The notes: a model not told the origin generated them from the letters alone. Shown: positions 1 through 8,789, counted from the stretch's first letter. The stretch: 64,000 nt of DNA from JAIBJN01 sp963802795 (GCA_963802795.1 CAWDJV010000007.1:1-64000); one strand, 5' to 3'. Program-made: numbers and translations.

Positions 1-63
1 AGGACTCGAACCTGGAACCCCCGGTTTTGGAGACCGGTGCTCTGCCAGTTGAGCTACGGCCCT
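1..63 (-). tRNA. tRNA-Trp (CCA), 3' end cut by window edge
   Basis: On the minus strand the 5' acceptor strand AGGGCCG, a D-arm, an anticodon stem CCGGT/ACCGG enclosing loop CTCCAAA (anticodon CCA, Trp) and a T-arm containing GGTTCGAGTCC are all visible. The 3' acceptor strand lies outside the window. In many bacteria tRNA-Trp precedes secE-nusG; those genes would lie to the left, which cannot be checked here. Confidence 0.93.
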
Positions 64-76
64 CGGCCGGAAGGCA

Positions 77-250
77 TTGTACCGGGGTGCGGCGGAGCCC
101 CTCGGCGCGCTCTTCCTCGTCCTCGCAGCCGGGTTCGCCGGGGTCGCCGTCTACGCCGCGGTCGCGGGCGGGGCAGCGTGGGTCGTGGCCGTCGCCGCCG
201 CGGTGCTCGCGGTCTGGATGGGCGAGTCCGCGCTGAAGATGCTCAGGTAG
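77..250 (+). CDS. Small membrane protein (57 aa), hypothetical
   Basis: A TTG-started reading frame closes at TAG 248-250. Its product has an LYRGAAEPLG head, then two hydrophobic stretches rich in Ala, Val, Leu and Phe (about residues 10-30 and 31-50), and ends in GESALKMLR. That layout suggests a two-helix inner-membrane peptide. An AAGG lies a few bases upstream of the TTG. It sits between the tRNA (opposite strand) and the sigma factor gene. No family is recognised; frame composition and hydrophobicity are the only support. Confidence 0.4.
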   Translation: MYRGAAEPLGALFLVLAAGFAGVAVYAAVAGGAAWVVAVAAAVLAVWMGESALKMLR

Positions 251-302
251 GAAACCCGTCGCATTTTCGCGAAAGCTCCGTCTCGCTCTATCCTCCTTGG
301 CG

Positions 303-1091
303 ATGGCCGAGCAGACACTCGACACCCAGGCGCTCTGGCGCGAGTACAAGCGCACCGGCGAGAGGAACCTGCGAGACAGGCTCATCCTCACGTACGCGCC
401 GCTCGTGAAGTACGTCGCGGGACGGTTGGGCAGCGGCCTGCCGGCGCACGTCGAGGAGGGCGACCTCGTCTCGTACGGCCTCCTCGGCCTCATCGGCGCC
501 ATCGAGCGCTTCGACCTGGATCGCGACATCAAGTTCGAGACGTACGCGATCGCGCGCATCAAGGGCTCCATCATCGACGAGCTGCGTTCGATGGACTGGG
601 TGCCGCGCTCCGTGCGTGCGCGGGCGCGAGACATCGAGCGGACGATCACGCAGCTCGAGACGAAACTCATGCGGGCGCCGGACGACGCGGAGATCGCAGC
701 CGCTCTCGGGATCAGCGTGGAAGAGTTCCAGGACTCGCTCCTCGACATCTCTCGAACGTCGATCGCGGCGCTCGACGAGCTCTGGTCGAGCTCCTCGACG
801 GGCGGCGACCCCGTAGCGCTCATCGACACGATCGAGGACCCGCTGGCGGAGGAGCCGCAGGCCGCGATGGCGCAGACGGCGCTCCGCGAGAGCCTGGCGG
901 AGGCGATCGCGCGGCTGCCCGAGCGGGAGAAGCTGGTCGTGACGCTCTACTACTACGAAGAGCTCACCCTTCGTGAGATCGGCGAGGTGCTCGGCGTCAC
1001 CGAATCGCGGGTCTCCCAGCTGCACACAAAGGCGATCCTGCGCCTCAAGGCGCGGCTCTCGGCGTCGCTCGTCCGCACCACCCAGGACTAG
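303..1091 (+). CDS. RNA polymerase sigma factor, FliA/WhiG family
   Basis: This alternative sigma-70 factor directs RNA polymerase to a special promoter set (flagellar genes in FliA systems, sporulation in WhiG systems). Region 2 is clear (LLGLIGAIERFDLDRDIKFE, then TYAIARIKGSIIDELRSMDW), region 3 follows, and region 4 ends in the helix-turn-helix LREIGEVLGVTESRVSQLH. Length is about 262 aa, as usual for the family. ATG 303 (MAEQTLDT) is preferred over an in-frame TTG at 297. The stop overlaps the tail of the convergent GNAT gene by 4 nt. No flagellar genes lie nearby, so the regulon is unknown. Confidence 0.93.
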   Translation: MAEQTLDTQALWREYKRTGERNLRDRLILTYAPLVKYVAGRLGSGLPAHVEEGDLVSYGLLGLIGAIERFDLDRDIKFETYAIARIKGSIIDELRSMDWVPRSVRARARDIERTITQLETKLMRAPDDAEIAAALGISVEEFQDSLLDISRTSIAALDELWSSSSTGGDPVALIDTIEDPLAEEPQAAMAQTALRESLAEAIARLPEREKLVVTLYYYEELTLREIGEVLGVTESRVSQLHTKAILRLKARLSASLVRTTQD

Positions 1092-1546
1092 CTCCGGCTC
1101 CAGCTGTAGAGCGCGTCCGGCTCGCGCTCCTCGTTCCCGGCTCCGTCGGTCACCTCGACCAGGCGGAGACCCCGCCGCTCGTAGAAGCGGCGAGCGTCGG
1201 TGTTGCGCTGGAAGACCCAGAGCCGAAAGCCGTCCGGGCGGAGGGCTTGCACGCGAGCAAGCAGCGCGCTCCCGACGCCCCGCCTCTGAATGTCGGGGTG
1301 CACGTAGAGGTGGGCGAGGAGGCCGCCGTCGAGGGCGGCGAACCCGACCAGGCGACCTTCGACCTCGGCAACGACCACCTCCTGGTGCACGAGGACCACG
1401 TCCCGAATCCAGACGCGAATCTCGCTCCCCGAGTGCAACGACGGGAGATAGGCCATCGCTTCCGCGCGAGCAGAGAGGAACACATCGGCAACCGCGGAGG
1501 CGTCTCCCGGTCTTGCCGGACGAAGCGTGAGCTCCACGGCTTGCAT
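1088..1546 (-). CDS. GNAT family N-acetyltransferase
   Basis: Predicted acetyl-CoA-dependent N-acyltransferase of about 152 aa. It begins VELTLRPARPGD, typical of the first GNAT strand. It carries the motif A pyrophosphate loop HPDIQRRGVGSALL (R/Q-x-x-G-x-G/A) and ends with the NTDARRFYERRGLRLVE segment characteristic of RimI-like GNATs. The substrate cannot be inferred. ATG 1546 is favoured over a GTG at 1558. It is divergent from the EF-G-like gene with only about 45 bp between starts, so promoters must overlap or lie within that gap. Confidence 0.9.
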   Translation of the reverse strand: MQAVELTLRPARPGDASAVADVFLSARAEAMAYLPSLHSGSEIRVWIRDVVLVHQEVVVAEVEGRLVGFAALDGGLLAHLYVHPDIQRRGVGSALLARVQALRPDGFRLWVFQRNTDARRFYERRGLRLVEVTDGAGNEEREPDALYSWSRS

Positions 1547-1589
1547 TCTTGCCTGCACGTTGCGACCAAGTCGCTAAACTCGCCAATCC

Positions 1590-3643
1590 GTGCCGCAGTT
1601 CGAGCCGAGCAAGATCCGCAACGTCGCCGTCGTCGGCCACCGGGGCACCGGGAAGACCTCGCTCGTGGAGGCGATGCTCTTTCAGGCCGGCGCCACGAAC
1701 CGGTTGGGGTCCGTCGAGGCCTCGACGACCGTCTCCGACTGGGACGAGGACGAGCAGCGCCGCCAGATGTCCCTGGCCGCCTCGGTGTGCCACCTCGAGT
1801 GGCACGACCGGAAGATCAACCTCGTCGACACACCCGGAGACCCCGGATTCCAGGCCGACACGCTCGCCTCGCTCCGGGTCGTCGAGGGCGCACTCTTCGC
1901 CGTGAGCGGCGTCAACGGCGTCGAGGTGCAGACGACGCGCCTCTGGGAGCGCGCCGAGGCCCTCGGTCTCTGCCGTGTCGTCTTCGTGACGATGCTGGAC
2001 CGCGAGCGCGCGGACTTCTTCCCGGTGCTCGAGCAGCTTCAGGGCCAGCTCTCGGAGCGGTGCGTCGCCGTGCAGATCCCCATCGGCCACGAGCACGAGC
2101 TCAAGGGCATCGTCGATCTCTTCCACATGCGCGCCTATCTGGACTCCGGCGGCGAGCGCGAGGGGAGCCCGGCCGTCATCCCGGACGAGATCGCCGCGCA
2201 GGCGGAGGAGTACCGCGTGAAGCTCGTCGAGGCAGTCGTCGAGACGGACGAGGCGATCATGGAGCGCTACCTCGCCGACGAGGAGATCTCGGGCGACGAG
2301 CTGGCCGCAGCCCTGAAGAACGCCGTCGTCGCGGGCGAGCTCTTCCCGGTCGCCTGCGGCGTCCCCACCAGGAACCTGGGCACGACCGGTCTCCTCGACC
2401 TCCTCGTCGAGGGAATCCCCTCGCCCGCGAAGAAGCCGCTCACGGTCGACATCGACGGCGGCGGCCCGGCGGCGTTCGTGTTCAAGACGGTCGCCGACCC
2501 GTTCGCCGGGCGCATCAACGTCTTTCGCGTCCTGGCCGGCACGCTTGCATCCGACTCGACGCTCTTCAACTCACGCACGCGCGGCAAGGAGCGCGTCGGC
2601 CAGCTGCTCCTCCTCCAGGGGAAGGAGCACGAGCAGGCGCGGGAGTTCGGCGAGGGCGACATCGGGGCCGTCGCCAAGCTGAAGGAGGCGCCACCGGCGA
2701 CGTGCTGCTGGGCGAGGACCAGCCGGTCGACGTGCAGCCGCTCGTCTTCCCGCAGCCGGTCATGAGCTTCGCCGTCACGCCGAAGGCCAAGGGGGACGAG
2801 GAGAAGATGGCCGCCGCGCTCCGGCGCTTGCACGAGGAGGACCCGACGCTCACGCTCCGCCGTGACGAGCAAACGGGCGAGCAGCTCCTCGGCGGGCTCT
2901 CGCAGGTCCACGTGGAGGTGGCCGTCGAGCGGCTGAGACGCCGCTTCGGCGTCGAGGTCGATCTCCATCAGCCGCACGTGCCGTACCTGGAGACGATCCG
3001 CAAGGAGGCTCGCGCGCAAGGGCGGTACAAGAAGCAGACGGGCGGCCGCGGCCAGTTCGGCGACTGCCATATCGTCCTCGAGCCGCTTCCCGGCCACGAG
3101 GGCTACGAGTTCGTCGACAAGATCGTCGGCGGCGTCATTCCGCAGAGCTTCCGGCCGGCGGTCGACAAGGGGATTCAAGAGGCGATGACCCGCGGCGAGC
3201 TCGCCGGAGCTCCGGTGACGGGTTTGCGGGTCGTCCTCGTGGACGGCTCCTACCACTCGGTCGACTCCTCGGAGATGGCCTTCAAGATCGCCGGCTCGCT
3301 GGCGTTCAAGAGCGCCTACGAGAAGGCCGGCCCCGTCCTCCTCGAGCCGATCATGTCGCTCGACGCGGTCGTCCCCGACGACAGCGTCGGCGCGGTCAAC
3401 GGCGACCTCAACTCCCGTCGTGGGCGGTTGCTCGGCATGGAGCCCACGGGCCCCGGTCTCACGTCCATCAAGGCCGAGGTGCCGATGGGGGAGATCCTCA
3501 CCTACTCGCAGTCACTCACTTCGTTGACGGGCGGCCGGGGCGATCACACTCTTGCCTTCCTCCGCTACGAAGAGGTGCCGTCGCACATCGCGCAGAAGAT
3601 CGTCGAAGAGGCCAGGCGGGAACGCGAGGAGGGCAAGTCGTGA
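1590..3643 (+). CDS. EF-G-like translational GTPase (FusA2 type), interrupted by a frameshift near 2690
   Basis: Elongation-factor-G-like GTPase. The first frame (1590-2765) has the P-loop GHRGTGKTS, switch II DTPGDPGF and a G4 motif reading TMLDRERAD instead of the usual NKLDRERAD. The second frame resumes with TGDVLLGEDQPV and holds the remaining EF-G domains, including GGRGQFGDCHIVLEPL and SLTGGRGDH. The join falls in the conserved LKEA..TGDVLL segment (about 2685-2700); total length 2054 nt equals a 685-codon gene minus one base. GTG 1590 is the start. Known FusA2-type proteins often deviate in G motifs, and their role in translocation is uncertain. The downstream Zn-ribbon gene overlaps by GTGA. 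Confidence 0.85.
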
Positions 3644-4254
3644 CCGTCGTCCGCACGCAGGACGTCCAACGGACGTGCGCCATCTGCCAGCGGACGCTGC
3701 TCATGGGCGAGCGGGCGGTGCGCTTCACGCCCGGCGGTGACAACTGGGTCGACGTGTGCGCGCTCTGCACGGCCACCGCCGACGAGCACGGGTGGATCAA
3801 GGAGGGGAGCCCGACCACGCCGATCGTCGGGGACACTCGTCGCCGGCGGCGCTTCGGCGGCCTCGCGGGGCTTCTCGAGCCGCGGCGCACGGAGCCCGAC
3901 CACACGGTCCCCGAGCCGATGCTGCGCCGGCTCTCCGCTGAGGAGCAGGCGATCATCGAGGCCGCGGAGGTCTTCAACGAGAGCGCCTACCAGCGCACGA
4001 TCGCCGGCATCGCCAGGAGCCTGGGGAAGGCTCGGGTGAGCCTCCTGCCGCTCTCCGGGGTCAATCCCGAGGTCGTGATCACGGTCGCGTGGGACATCTC
4101 GTGGTACCAGTACCGCGTCGTCTTCGAGTCCGGGCAGCCCGTGCGCCTCGCAGAGCGCGGCTACGAGCTCGACGATCTCGACCCACGCTTCGCGGTCTGG
4201 AACGGGCATCTCGGGGAGGATGGACGGGTGATGCCCGACATCCCGCGGGTTTAG
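3640..4254 (+). CDS. Hypothetical protein with N-terminal double CxxC zinc-ribbon (204 aa)
   Basis: It starts at GTG 3640, overlapping the EF-G-like stop (GTGA), so the two are probably translationally coupled. The N-terminus has CAIC and, about 30 residues later, CALC, a likely zinc ribbon. A basic linker (RRRRRFGG) follows, then a C-terminal region with VVITVAWDISWYQYRVVF that looks like a folded alpha/beta domain. I do not recognise the family. Position suggests a role with the EF-G-like GTPase, which is inference only. Confidence 0.75.
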   Translation: MTVVRTQDVQRTCAICQRTLLMGERAVRFTPGGDNWVDVCALCTATADEHGWIKEGSPTTPIVGDTRRRRRFGGLAGLLEPRRTEPDHTVPEPMLRRLSAEEQAIIEAAEVFNESAYQRTIAGIARSLGKARVSLLPLSGVNPEVVITVAWDISWYQYRVVFESGQPVRLAERGYELDDLDPRFAVWNGHLGEDGRVMPDIPRV

Positions 4255-4267
4255 ACGATGCCCGCGA

Positions 4268-4516
4268 ATGCCGATAGACATCCTGAGCATGATCTACTGC
4301 GTCGTTCCGGCTGATCTCGAGGACGAGCTCTTCGACGAGCTTGTCGCCCACTACAGCGACAATCCGAACGTCGAGGTCATCGTCGACCGCCGCACGGGCC
4401 CCGACCGCCGCAGTAACGGCACGCGGCCTCCGGCGGGCCAGAAGCGGACGATCCGCGACCGCCGTCGCGCGCACCCGGGGATCTTCCCCTCGACGGACCC
4501 GCCCGCGTCGTCCTAG
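4268..4516 (+). CDS. Small conserved-looking hypothetical protein (82 aa)
   Basis: Begins MPIDILSMIYCVVPADLEDELFDELV, an acidic helix-forming head, followed by a predicted strand (VEVIVDRRTGPDRR) and a second RTIRDRRR block. Spaced DRR repeats of this sort occur in several small actinobacterial proteins of unknown role. It follows the zinc-ribbon gene by 13 nt on the same strand and probably shares its transcript. ATG 4268 is the only plausible start. Confidence 0.65.
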   Translation: MPIDILSMIYCVVPADLEDELFDELVAHYSDNPNVEVIVDRRTGPDRRSNGTRPPAGQKRTIRDRRRAHPGIFPSTDPPASS

Positions 4517-5695
4517 CTAAGCAGACGCGCGGCGCAGCCGCAGCATCGCGATTACGCCGAGCGCAGGCCCCGGTGCGAGAAACGCGAACGCCCAGCGCCA
4601 GCCGACGCCGTCGGCCAGGAAGGGGATCAGCCAGATCGTCGCCACGGTCAGCGTGAAACCGAGGGCGAGCTGCATCGTGAGGGCCGTCCCGACGTAGGCC
4701 TGGTCGGCGTGCTCGGTGACGAGCGTCGAGAACTGCGCCGAGTCCCCCACGACCGTGAAGCCCCAGACCAACCCGACGACCACGAGGATCCACGTCGGCG
4801 CGTCGATGAGGAGGCCGATCAGAAGCGCGCACGTCCCCGAGACCGCCAGCATGGCGGCGGTCGTCTCCGGCCGGCCGAGTCGGTCGCCGAGCACGCCTCC
4901 CGCCCAGCACCCGATCGCTCCGGCCCCGATCACAGCGAAGGTCGCGTAGGCGGCGCCGGCGCCGTCGTCGCGGGCGGCCGAGAAGAAGACGACGAACCAG
5001 GCCCACATGGCATAGAGCTCCCACATGTGGCCGAAGTAGCCCAGGCTGGCCAGCCGGACGCCGCGGTTGGCGAACACGCGGCGCGCCTGGTGCGGGTCGA
5101 ACGTCGTCTGCGGAAACGGATAGGGGCCGTCGTGAACCGCGAGCGCGAGCAGGCCGCCCGCCAGCGTGAGCGCCGAGGTCGCGTAGACGACCGTCTGCCA
5201 GTCCACGCCGCCGAGACCGTTCACCAGGTGCGGCACTGCCGAGCCGAGCGTGAGCGCTCCGACGAGGATCCCGAGGGCAGTCCCGCGCCCGCGCCGGAAC
5301 CAGGTAGCCATGAGCTTCAGCGCCGGTGGGTAGACCCCGGCGAGGAAGAAGCCGGTGGCGAAGCGGAGGGGGATCGCAGCTCCGGCTCCCGAGACGGCGC
5401 CGAGGAGGACGTTCGCGAGCGCCGCTCCGGCGGCGCCGGCGAGGATGACGAGCCGGGGCTGGACGATGTCCGCGACGTTGAGGATGCTCGAGACGAGCGC
5501 GCCCGCGACGAAGCCGAGCTGGACGGCGATCGTGAGCCACGCCGCCGCGGTGTCGGAGAGGCCCCATTCCTCCCGAAGCTGTGGGACGACTGCGCTCGCC
5601 GAGAACCAGGTCGTCATAGCGAGCATGGCCGCGGCCGCGAGGAGCGCGAGCGCCCGCGTGCGACCGGACGTCGGCACTACAGCGGCTCGGTCCAC
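4517..5695 (-). CDS. MFS transporter (392 aa)
   Basis: Twelve-helix-type major facilitator permease. The N-terminus has TTWFSASAVVPQLREEW, the loop 2-3 region is present in variant form, and a basic cytoplasmic loop (TWFRRGRGTALGILVGA) matches the MFS half-repeat signature. A second repeat occurs at GGVLGDRLGRPETTAAML. The substrate is unknown. Its ATG (5695) overlaps the 3' end of the upstream MaoC gene by 19 nt, so the two form one minus-strand operon. Its stop abuts the stop of the convergent small gene. Confidence 0.9.
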   Translation of the reverse strand: MDRAAVVPTSGRTRALALLAAAAMLAMTTWFSASAVVPQLREEWGLSDTAAAWLTIAVQLGFVAGALVSSILNVADIVQPRLVILAGAAGAALANVLLGAVSGAGAAIPLRFATGFFLAGVYPPALKLMATWFRRGRGTALGILVGALTLGSAVPHLVNGLGGVDWQTVVYATSALTLAGGLLALAVHDGPYPFPQTTFDPHQARRVFANRGVRLASLGYFGHMWELYAMWAWFVVFFSAARDDGAGAAYATFAVIGAGAIGCWAGGVLGDRLGRPETTAAMLAVSGTCALLIGLLIDAPTWILVVVGLVWGFTVVGDSAQFSTLVTEHADQAYVGTALTMQLALGFTLTVATIWLIPFLADGVGWRWAFAFLAPGPALGVIAMLRLRRASA

Positions 5696-6075
5696 ACGAG
5701 TGCGGTGCCGTCGAGGACGATGGTGCCCTCGTGGTTCACGATCGTCGTGCGGAGCTTCGTGATCGGCTTGTCCTCTCGGGCCTCCAGCACCTCGACCTCG
5801 GCCGTGATCTCGTCGCCGGGCCTCACGGGGGCCGTGAAGCTCCAGTCCACGTGCAGGAAGACGCTGCCCGGACCGGGGAGGTCCTCGGCCACGACCGCGT
5901 TCAGGAGGCCCGAGGTGACGCCGCCCTGGACGATGAGCCCGCCGAAGCGCGAGCGCGCCGCGGCGTCCTCGTCGTAGTGGAGCGGGTTGCGATCGCCCGT
6001 CAGCTCCGTGAAGAGCGCGATGTCCTCCGCCCGGACGAGGCGGCTCCGGCTGGCCTTGGCTCCGACCTCGGGCAC
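5677..6075 (-). CDS. MaoC-like hotdog dehydratase (132 aa)
   Basis: (R)-specific enoyl-CoA hydratase-type hotdog protein. Key text is ALFTELTGDRNPLHYDED, the hydratase-2 motif with the catalytic Asp/His pair (D-x-N-P-x-H), followed by RFGGLIVQGG and a closing strand VLDGTALVWTEPL. Length is normal for single-domain MaoC proteins. GTG 6075 (VPEVGAKASRSR) is chosen because upstream codons leave the conserved region. It is divergent from the aldehyde dehydrogenase and first gene of the MaoC-MFS pair. The acyl-CoA substrate is unknown. Confidence 0.88.
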   Translation of the reverse strand: MPEVGAKASRSRLVRAEDIALFTELTGDRNPLHYDEDAAARSRFGGLIVQGGVTSGLLNAVVAEDLPGPGSVFLHVDWSFTAPVRPGDEITAEVEVLEAREDKPITKLRTTIVNHEGTIVLDGTALVWTEPL

Positions 6076-6120
6076 AGCCCGAAGCCTAGAATCGAACCCG
6101 CTAGCGAAACAAGGAGCGAG

Positions 6121-7611
6121 ATGGCGACTGCAGCAACCGAGATTTCGAAGAACTACATCGGCGGGGAGTGGGTCGACGCGACCGGGGACGAGACTTTCGA
6201 CACGACGAACCCCGCGAACGGCGAGACACTGGGTACCTTCCCACGCTCGTCGGATGCCGACGTCGACCGCGCGGTCGAGGCCGCGAAGGAGGCCTACGAG
6301 AGCTGGCGGCTCGTCCCGGCGCCGAAGCGCGGCGAGATCCTCTTCAGGACTGCGCAGCGGTTCGTGGACCGCAAGGACGAGCTCACCGAGCTGATGGTTC
6401 GCGAGATGGGCAAGGTGCGCGCCGAGGCGGGCGGCGACGTCCAGGAAGCGATCGACATGACCTTCTACATGGCAGGCGAGGGCCGGCGCCTCTTCGGGCA
6501 GACGACGCCGTCCGAGATGCCCGACAAGTTCCAGATGAGCGTGCGCCAGCCGATCGGGGTCGTGGGCGCCATCACGCCGTGGAACTTCCCGATCGCCATC
6601 CCGAGCTGGAAGATCGCCCCCGCGCTCGTGTGCGGCGACACCGTCGTGTTCAAGCCGGCCCGGGACACGCCGACGCTCGGGCAGCGGTTCGTGGAGATCT
6701 TCGAGGAGGCGGGCCTTCCTCCGGGCGTCCTCAACATCGTCCACGGCGGCGGCGAGTCGGTGGGCGAGCGGCTCGTCAAGCATCCGGACGTGCCGCTCAT
6801 CTCGCTGACGGGCTCGCGCGAGGTGGGGATCAAGACCGCCGAGAACGGCGCGCCGCTCCTCAAGCACATCCACCTCGAGCTCGGCGGCAAGAACGCCATC
6901 ATCGTCATGGACGACGCCGACGTCGACCTCGCTGTCGACGGGATCCTCTGGTCGGCGTTCGGGACGTCCGGCCAGCGCTGCACGGCGGCCAGCCGGGTCA
7001 TCGCCGGCAAGGGCGTCTACGACTCGCTCGCCTCGAAGCTCGTCGCGCGGGCCGAGGAGCTGAGTCTGGGCGACGGCCTCGAGGGCTCGACGGACGTGGG
7101 CCCGGTCGTCAACCGCTCGGCGCTCGAGAAGATTCACTCCTACACGCAGATCGGCGTGGACGAGGGCGCGACGCTCCTCACCGGCGGCGAGATCGCCACC
7201 GAGAACGGGCTCGACAAGGGCTCCTTCTACCGGCCGACGATCTTCGGCGACGTGGAGCCGGGGATGCGGATCGCGCAGGAGGAGATCTTCGGGCCGACGA
7301 CGGCGCTGATCCGAGCGACGGACGTCGACGAGGCGATCCGGATCGCGAACGGCATCGAGTTCGGCCTTTCCTCCTCGATCTTCACGAGCGACGTGAACAA
7401 GGCCTTCAGGGCGATGCGCGACCTGAACACCGGCATCACGTACATCAACGCCGGCACGATCGGCGCCGAGGTCCACTTGCCCTTCGGCGGGACGAAGGGC
7501 ACCGGGAACGGCCACCGCGAGGCCGGCCAGGCCGCGCTCGACTTCTACACGGAGTGGAAGTCGATCTACGTCGACTACTCCGGCAAGCTCCAGCGCGCCC
7601 AGATCGACTAG
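6121..7611 (+). CDS. Aldehyde dehydrogenase family protein (496 aa)
   Basis: NAD(P)-dependent oxidation of an aldehyde to a carboxylate. The catalytic Glu sits at residue 253 in LELGGKNA and the catalytic Cys at residue 287 in GQRCTAASR, with the family's usual 34-residue spacing. The ITPWNFPIAIPSWKIAPAL segment is the usual cofactor-binding stretch. The start ATG 6121 has an AAGGAG Shine-Dalgarno 6-7 nt upstream. The overall pattern resembles ketoglutarate-semialdehyde/succinate-semialdehyde dehydrogenases, but the substrate is not proven. It is directly followed by the cupin gene with no gap. Confidence 0.95.
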   Translation: MATAATEISKNYIGGEWVDATGDETFDTTNPANGETLGTFPRSSDADVDRAVEAAKEAYESWRLVPAPKRGEILFRTAQRFVDRKDELTELMVREMGKVRAEAGGDVQEAIDMTFYMAGEGRRLFGQTTPSEMPDKFQMSVRQPIGVVGAITPWNFPIAIPSWKIAPALVCGDTVVFKPARDTPTLGQRFVEIFEEAGLPPGVLNIVHGGGESVGERLVKHPDVPLISLTGSREVGIKTAENGAPLLKHIHLELGGKNAIIVMDDADVDLAVDGILWSAFGTSGQRCTAASRVIAGKGVYDSLASKLVARAEELSLGDGLEGSTDVGPVVNRSALEKIHSYTQIGVDEGATLLTGGEIATENGLDKGSFYRPTIFGDVEPGMRIAQEEIFGPTTALIRATDVDEAIRIANGIEFGLSSSIFTSDVNKAFRAMRDLNTGITYINAGTIGAEVHLPFGGTKGTGNGHREAGQAALDFYTEWKSIYVDYSGKLQRAQID

Positions 7612-7974
7612 GTGACTGTGCTGGAGAAAGTCAACCTCGCCGAGAAGCTCGCGAGCTTCGACGAGATCTTCAGCCCGCGGATCGTCGGCTCCTACAACGA
7701 CTCGAAGATCCAGGTCGCCAAGACGAAGGGGCCGTTCGTCTGGCACTCGCATCCCGACACGGACGACCTCTTCCTCGTCCTGAAGGGAAAGGTGACCGTG
7801 GAGCTGCGGGACGGCGAGGTGGAGGTGGGAGAGGGCGAATTGCTCGTCGTTCCCCGCGGTGTCGAGCATCGGCCCGTGGCCGTCGAGGAGGCGCACCTCC
7901 TGTTGCTGGAGCTCCGGGGGACGCCGAACACCGGCGACTCCGAGGCGACGCCGGCGCCCGAGGTAGAGATCTGA
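7612..7974 (+). CDS. Cupin domain protein (120 aa)
   Basis: Small single-domain cupin. Cupin motif 1 appears as WHSHPDTDDLFLVLKG with two His and an Asp in place of the common Glu, and motif 2 as GELLVVPRGVEHRPVA with the third metal-ligand His. GTG 7612 immediately follows the aldehyde dehydrogenase stop, so it is translationally linked to it. Likely a metal-binding sugar- or small-molecule isomerase/dioxygenase-like fold; the reaction is unknown. Confidence 0.88.
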   Translation: MTVLEKVNLAEKLASFDEIFSPRIVGSYNDSKIQVAKTKGPFVWHSHPDTDDLFLVLKGKVTVELRDGEVEVGEGELLVVPRGVEHRPVAVEEAHLLLLELRGTPNTGDSEATPAPEVEI

Positions 7975-8291
7975 ACCGCAGGCTCGTCGTCTTCGTTCCG
8001 CGCGAGGCGCTCGCCGGCGTTCGCGAAGCGCTTTTCGCAGCGGGCGCAGGGCGAATCGGGAACTACGAGCGCTGCTCGTGGTACACGACCGGGACGGGCA
8101 CCTACCTCGGGGGTGAGCACAGCTCGCCGGCCCTGGGCGAGGCCGGGCGAGAGGAGCGGGTGTCCGAGCTCCGCCTCGAGACGGTGTACCCGGTGGAGAA
8201 CGAGGCCGAGGTGGTCGCCGCGCTCCGCGCCGCCCATCCGTACGAAGAGCCGGTCTTCGACCTCTACGCGCTCGTCGAACCGCCCGAGTGA
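7971..8291 (+). CDS. NIF3/YqfO-like small protein (about 106 aa)
   Basis: The product reads RLVVFVPREALAGVREALF, then GAGRIGNYERCSWYTTGTGT, and ends RAAHPYEEPVFDLYAL. This matches the inserted domain of NIF3-family (YqfO-type) proteins, which also occurs as a stand-alone ~100 aa protein. No ATG/GTG/TTG precedes the conserved region in frame; a CTG at 7971 overlaps the cupin stop as CTGA, imitating ATGA coupling, and is my best start. Function of the family is unclear. Confidence 0.75.
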   Translation: MNRRLVVFVPREALAGVREALFAAGAGRIGNYERCSWYTTGTGTYLGGEHSSPALGEAGREERVSELRLETVYPVENEAEVVAALRAAHPYEEPVFDLYALVEPPE

Positions 8292-8686
8292 AGGCCCGCC
8301 TCTTCACGGACGGCGGGGCGCGCGGAAACCCCGGGCCGGCGGCGGCCGCCTACGTCCTCGAGGCGGACGACGGCACCGTCCTGGCGGCGCACGGCGAGGC
8401 GATCGGCGTCGCCACGAACAACGTCGCGGAGTACCGCGCCCTCGTCGCCGGCCTCGAACGCGCCCGGGACGCCGGCGTCCACGAGCTCGAGGTCGTGTCC
8501 GACTCGGAGCTCGTCGTGAAACAGATGCGCGGCGAGTACAAGGTGAAGAAAGCTGCCCTCCGGGACCTCTCCCTGAAGGCGGCGCGGCTCGCGCGGGAGA
8601 TCGGCGCCGTCCGCTACACCGCCGTCCCGCGCGAGCACAACGAGCTCGCGGACACCCTCGTAAACGAGGTGCTGGACTCCGAGTGA
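8288..8686 (+). CDS. Ribonuclease HI family protein (132 aa)
   Basis: RNase H fold. First strand FTDGGARGNPGPA holds the first catalytic Asp (residue 8), NNVAEYRAL the Glu, VVSDSELVVKQM the second Asp, and ELADTLVNE the C-terminal Asp. Such short RnhA homologues cleave RNA in RNA/DNA hybrids. Start GTG 8288 overlaps the NIF3-like stop (GTGA). It is the last gene before tRNA-Gly. Confidence 0.93.
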   Translation: MKARLFTDGGARGNPGPAAAAYVLEADDGTVLAAHGEAIGVATNNVAEYRALVAGLERARDAGVHELEVVSDSELVVKQMRGEYKVKKAALRDLSLKAARLAREIGAVRYTAVPREHNELADTLVNEVLDSE

Positions 8687-8715
8687 GGGGCGGGGGCGGC
8701 TATACTCGCTCCCAC

Positions 8716-8789
8716 GCGGATGTAGCTCAGTTGGCTAGAGCGTCTGCTTGCCATGCAGAAGGTCGTGGGTTCGAGTCCCATCATCCGCT
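8716..8789 (+). tRNA. tRNA-Gly (GCC)
   Basis: Acceptor strands GCGGATG (8716-8722) and CATCCGC (8782-8788) pair perfectly. Anticodon stem TCTGC/GCAGA encloses TTGCCAT (anticodon GCC). The T-arm contains GGTTCGAGTCC. The 3' 43 nt plus one flanking base recur at 12778-12821, marking this gene as the integration site of the element that follows. Confidence 0.97.

Noticed and set aside
288..2126. 612-residue minus-strand open frame opposite the sigma factor and EF-G-like gene
   Set aside because: Mirror of two strongly conserved plus-strand genes; low-complexity Arg/Glu/Val composition typical of antisense frames in high-GC DNA.
1590..3643. Programmed ribosomal frameshift in the EF-G-like gene
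   Set aside because: No slippery heptamer with a following pseudoknot is visible, and seven other genes in the window show comparable breaks; an indel error is simpler.
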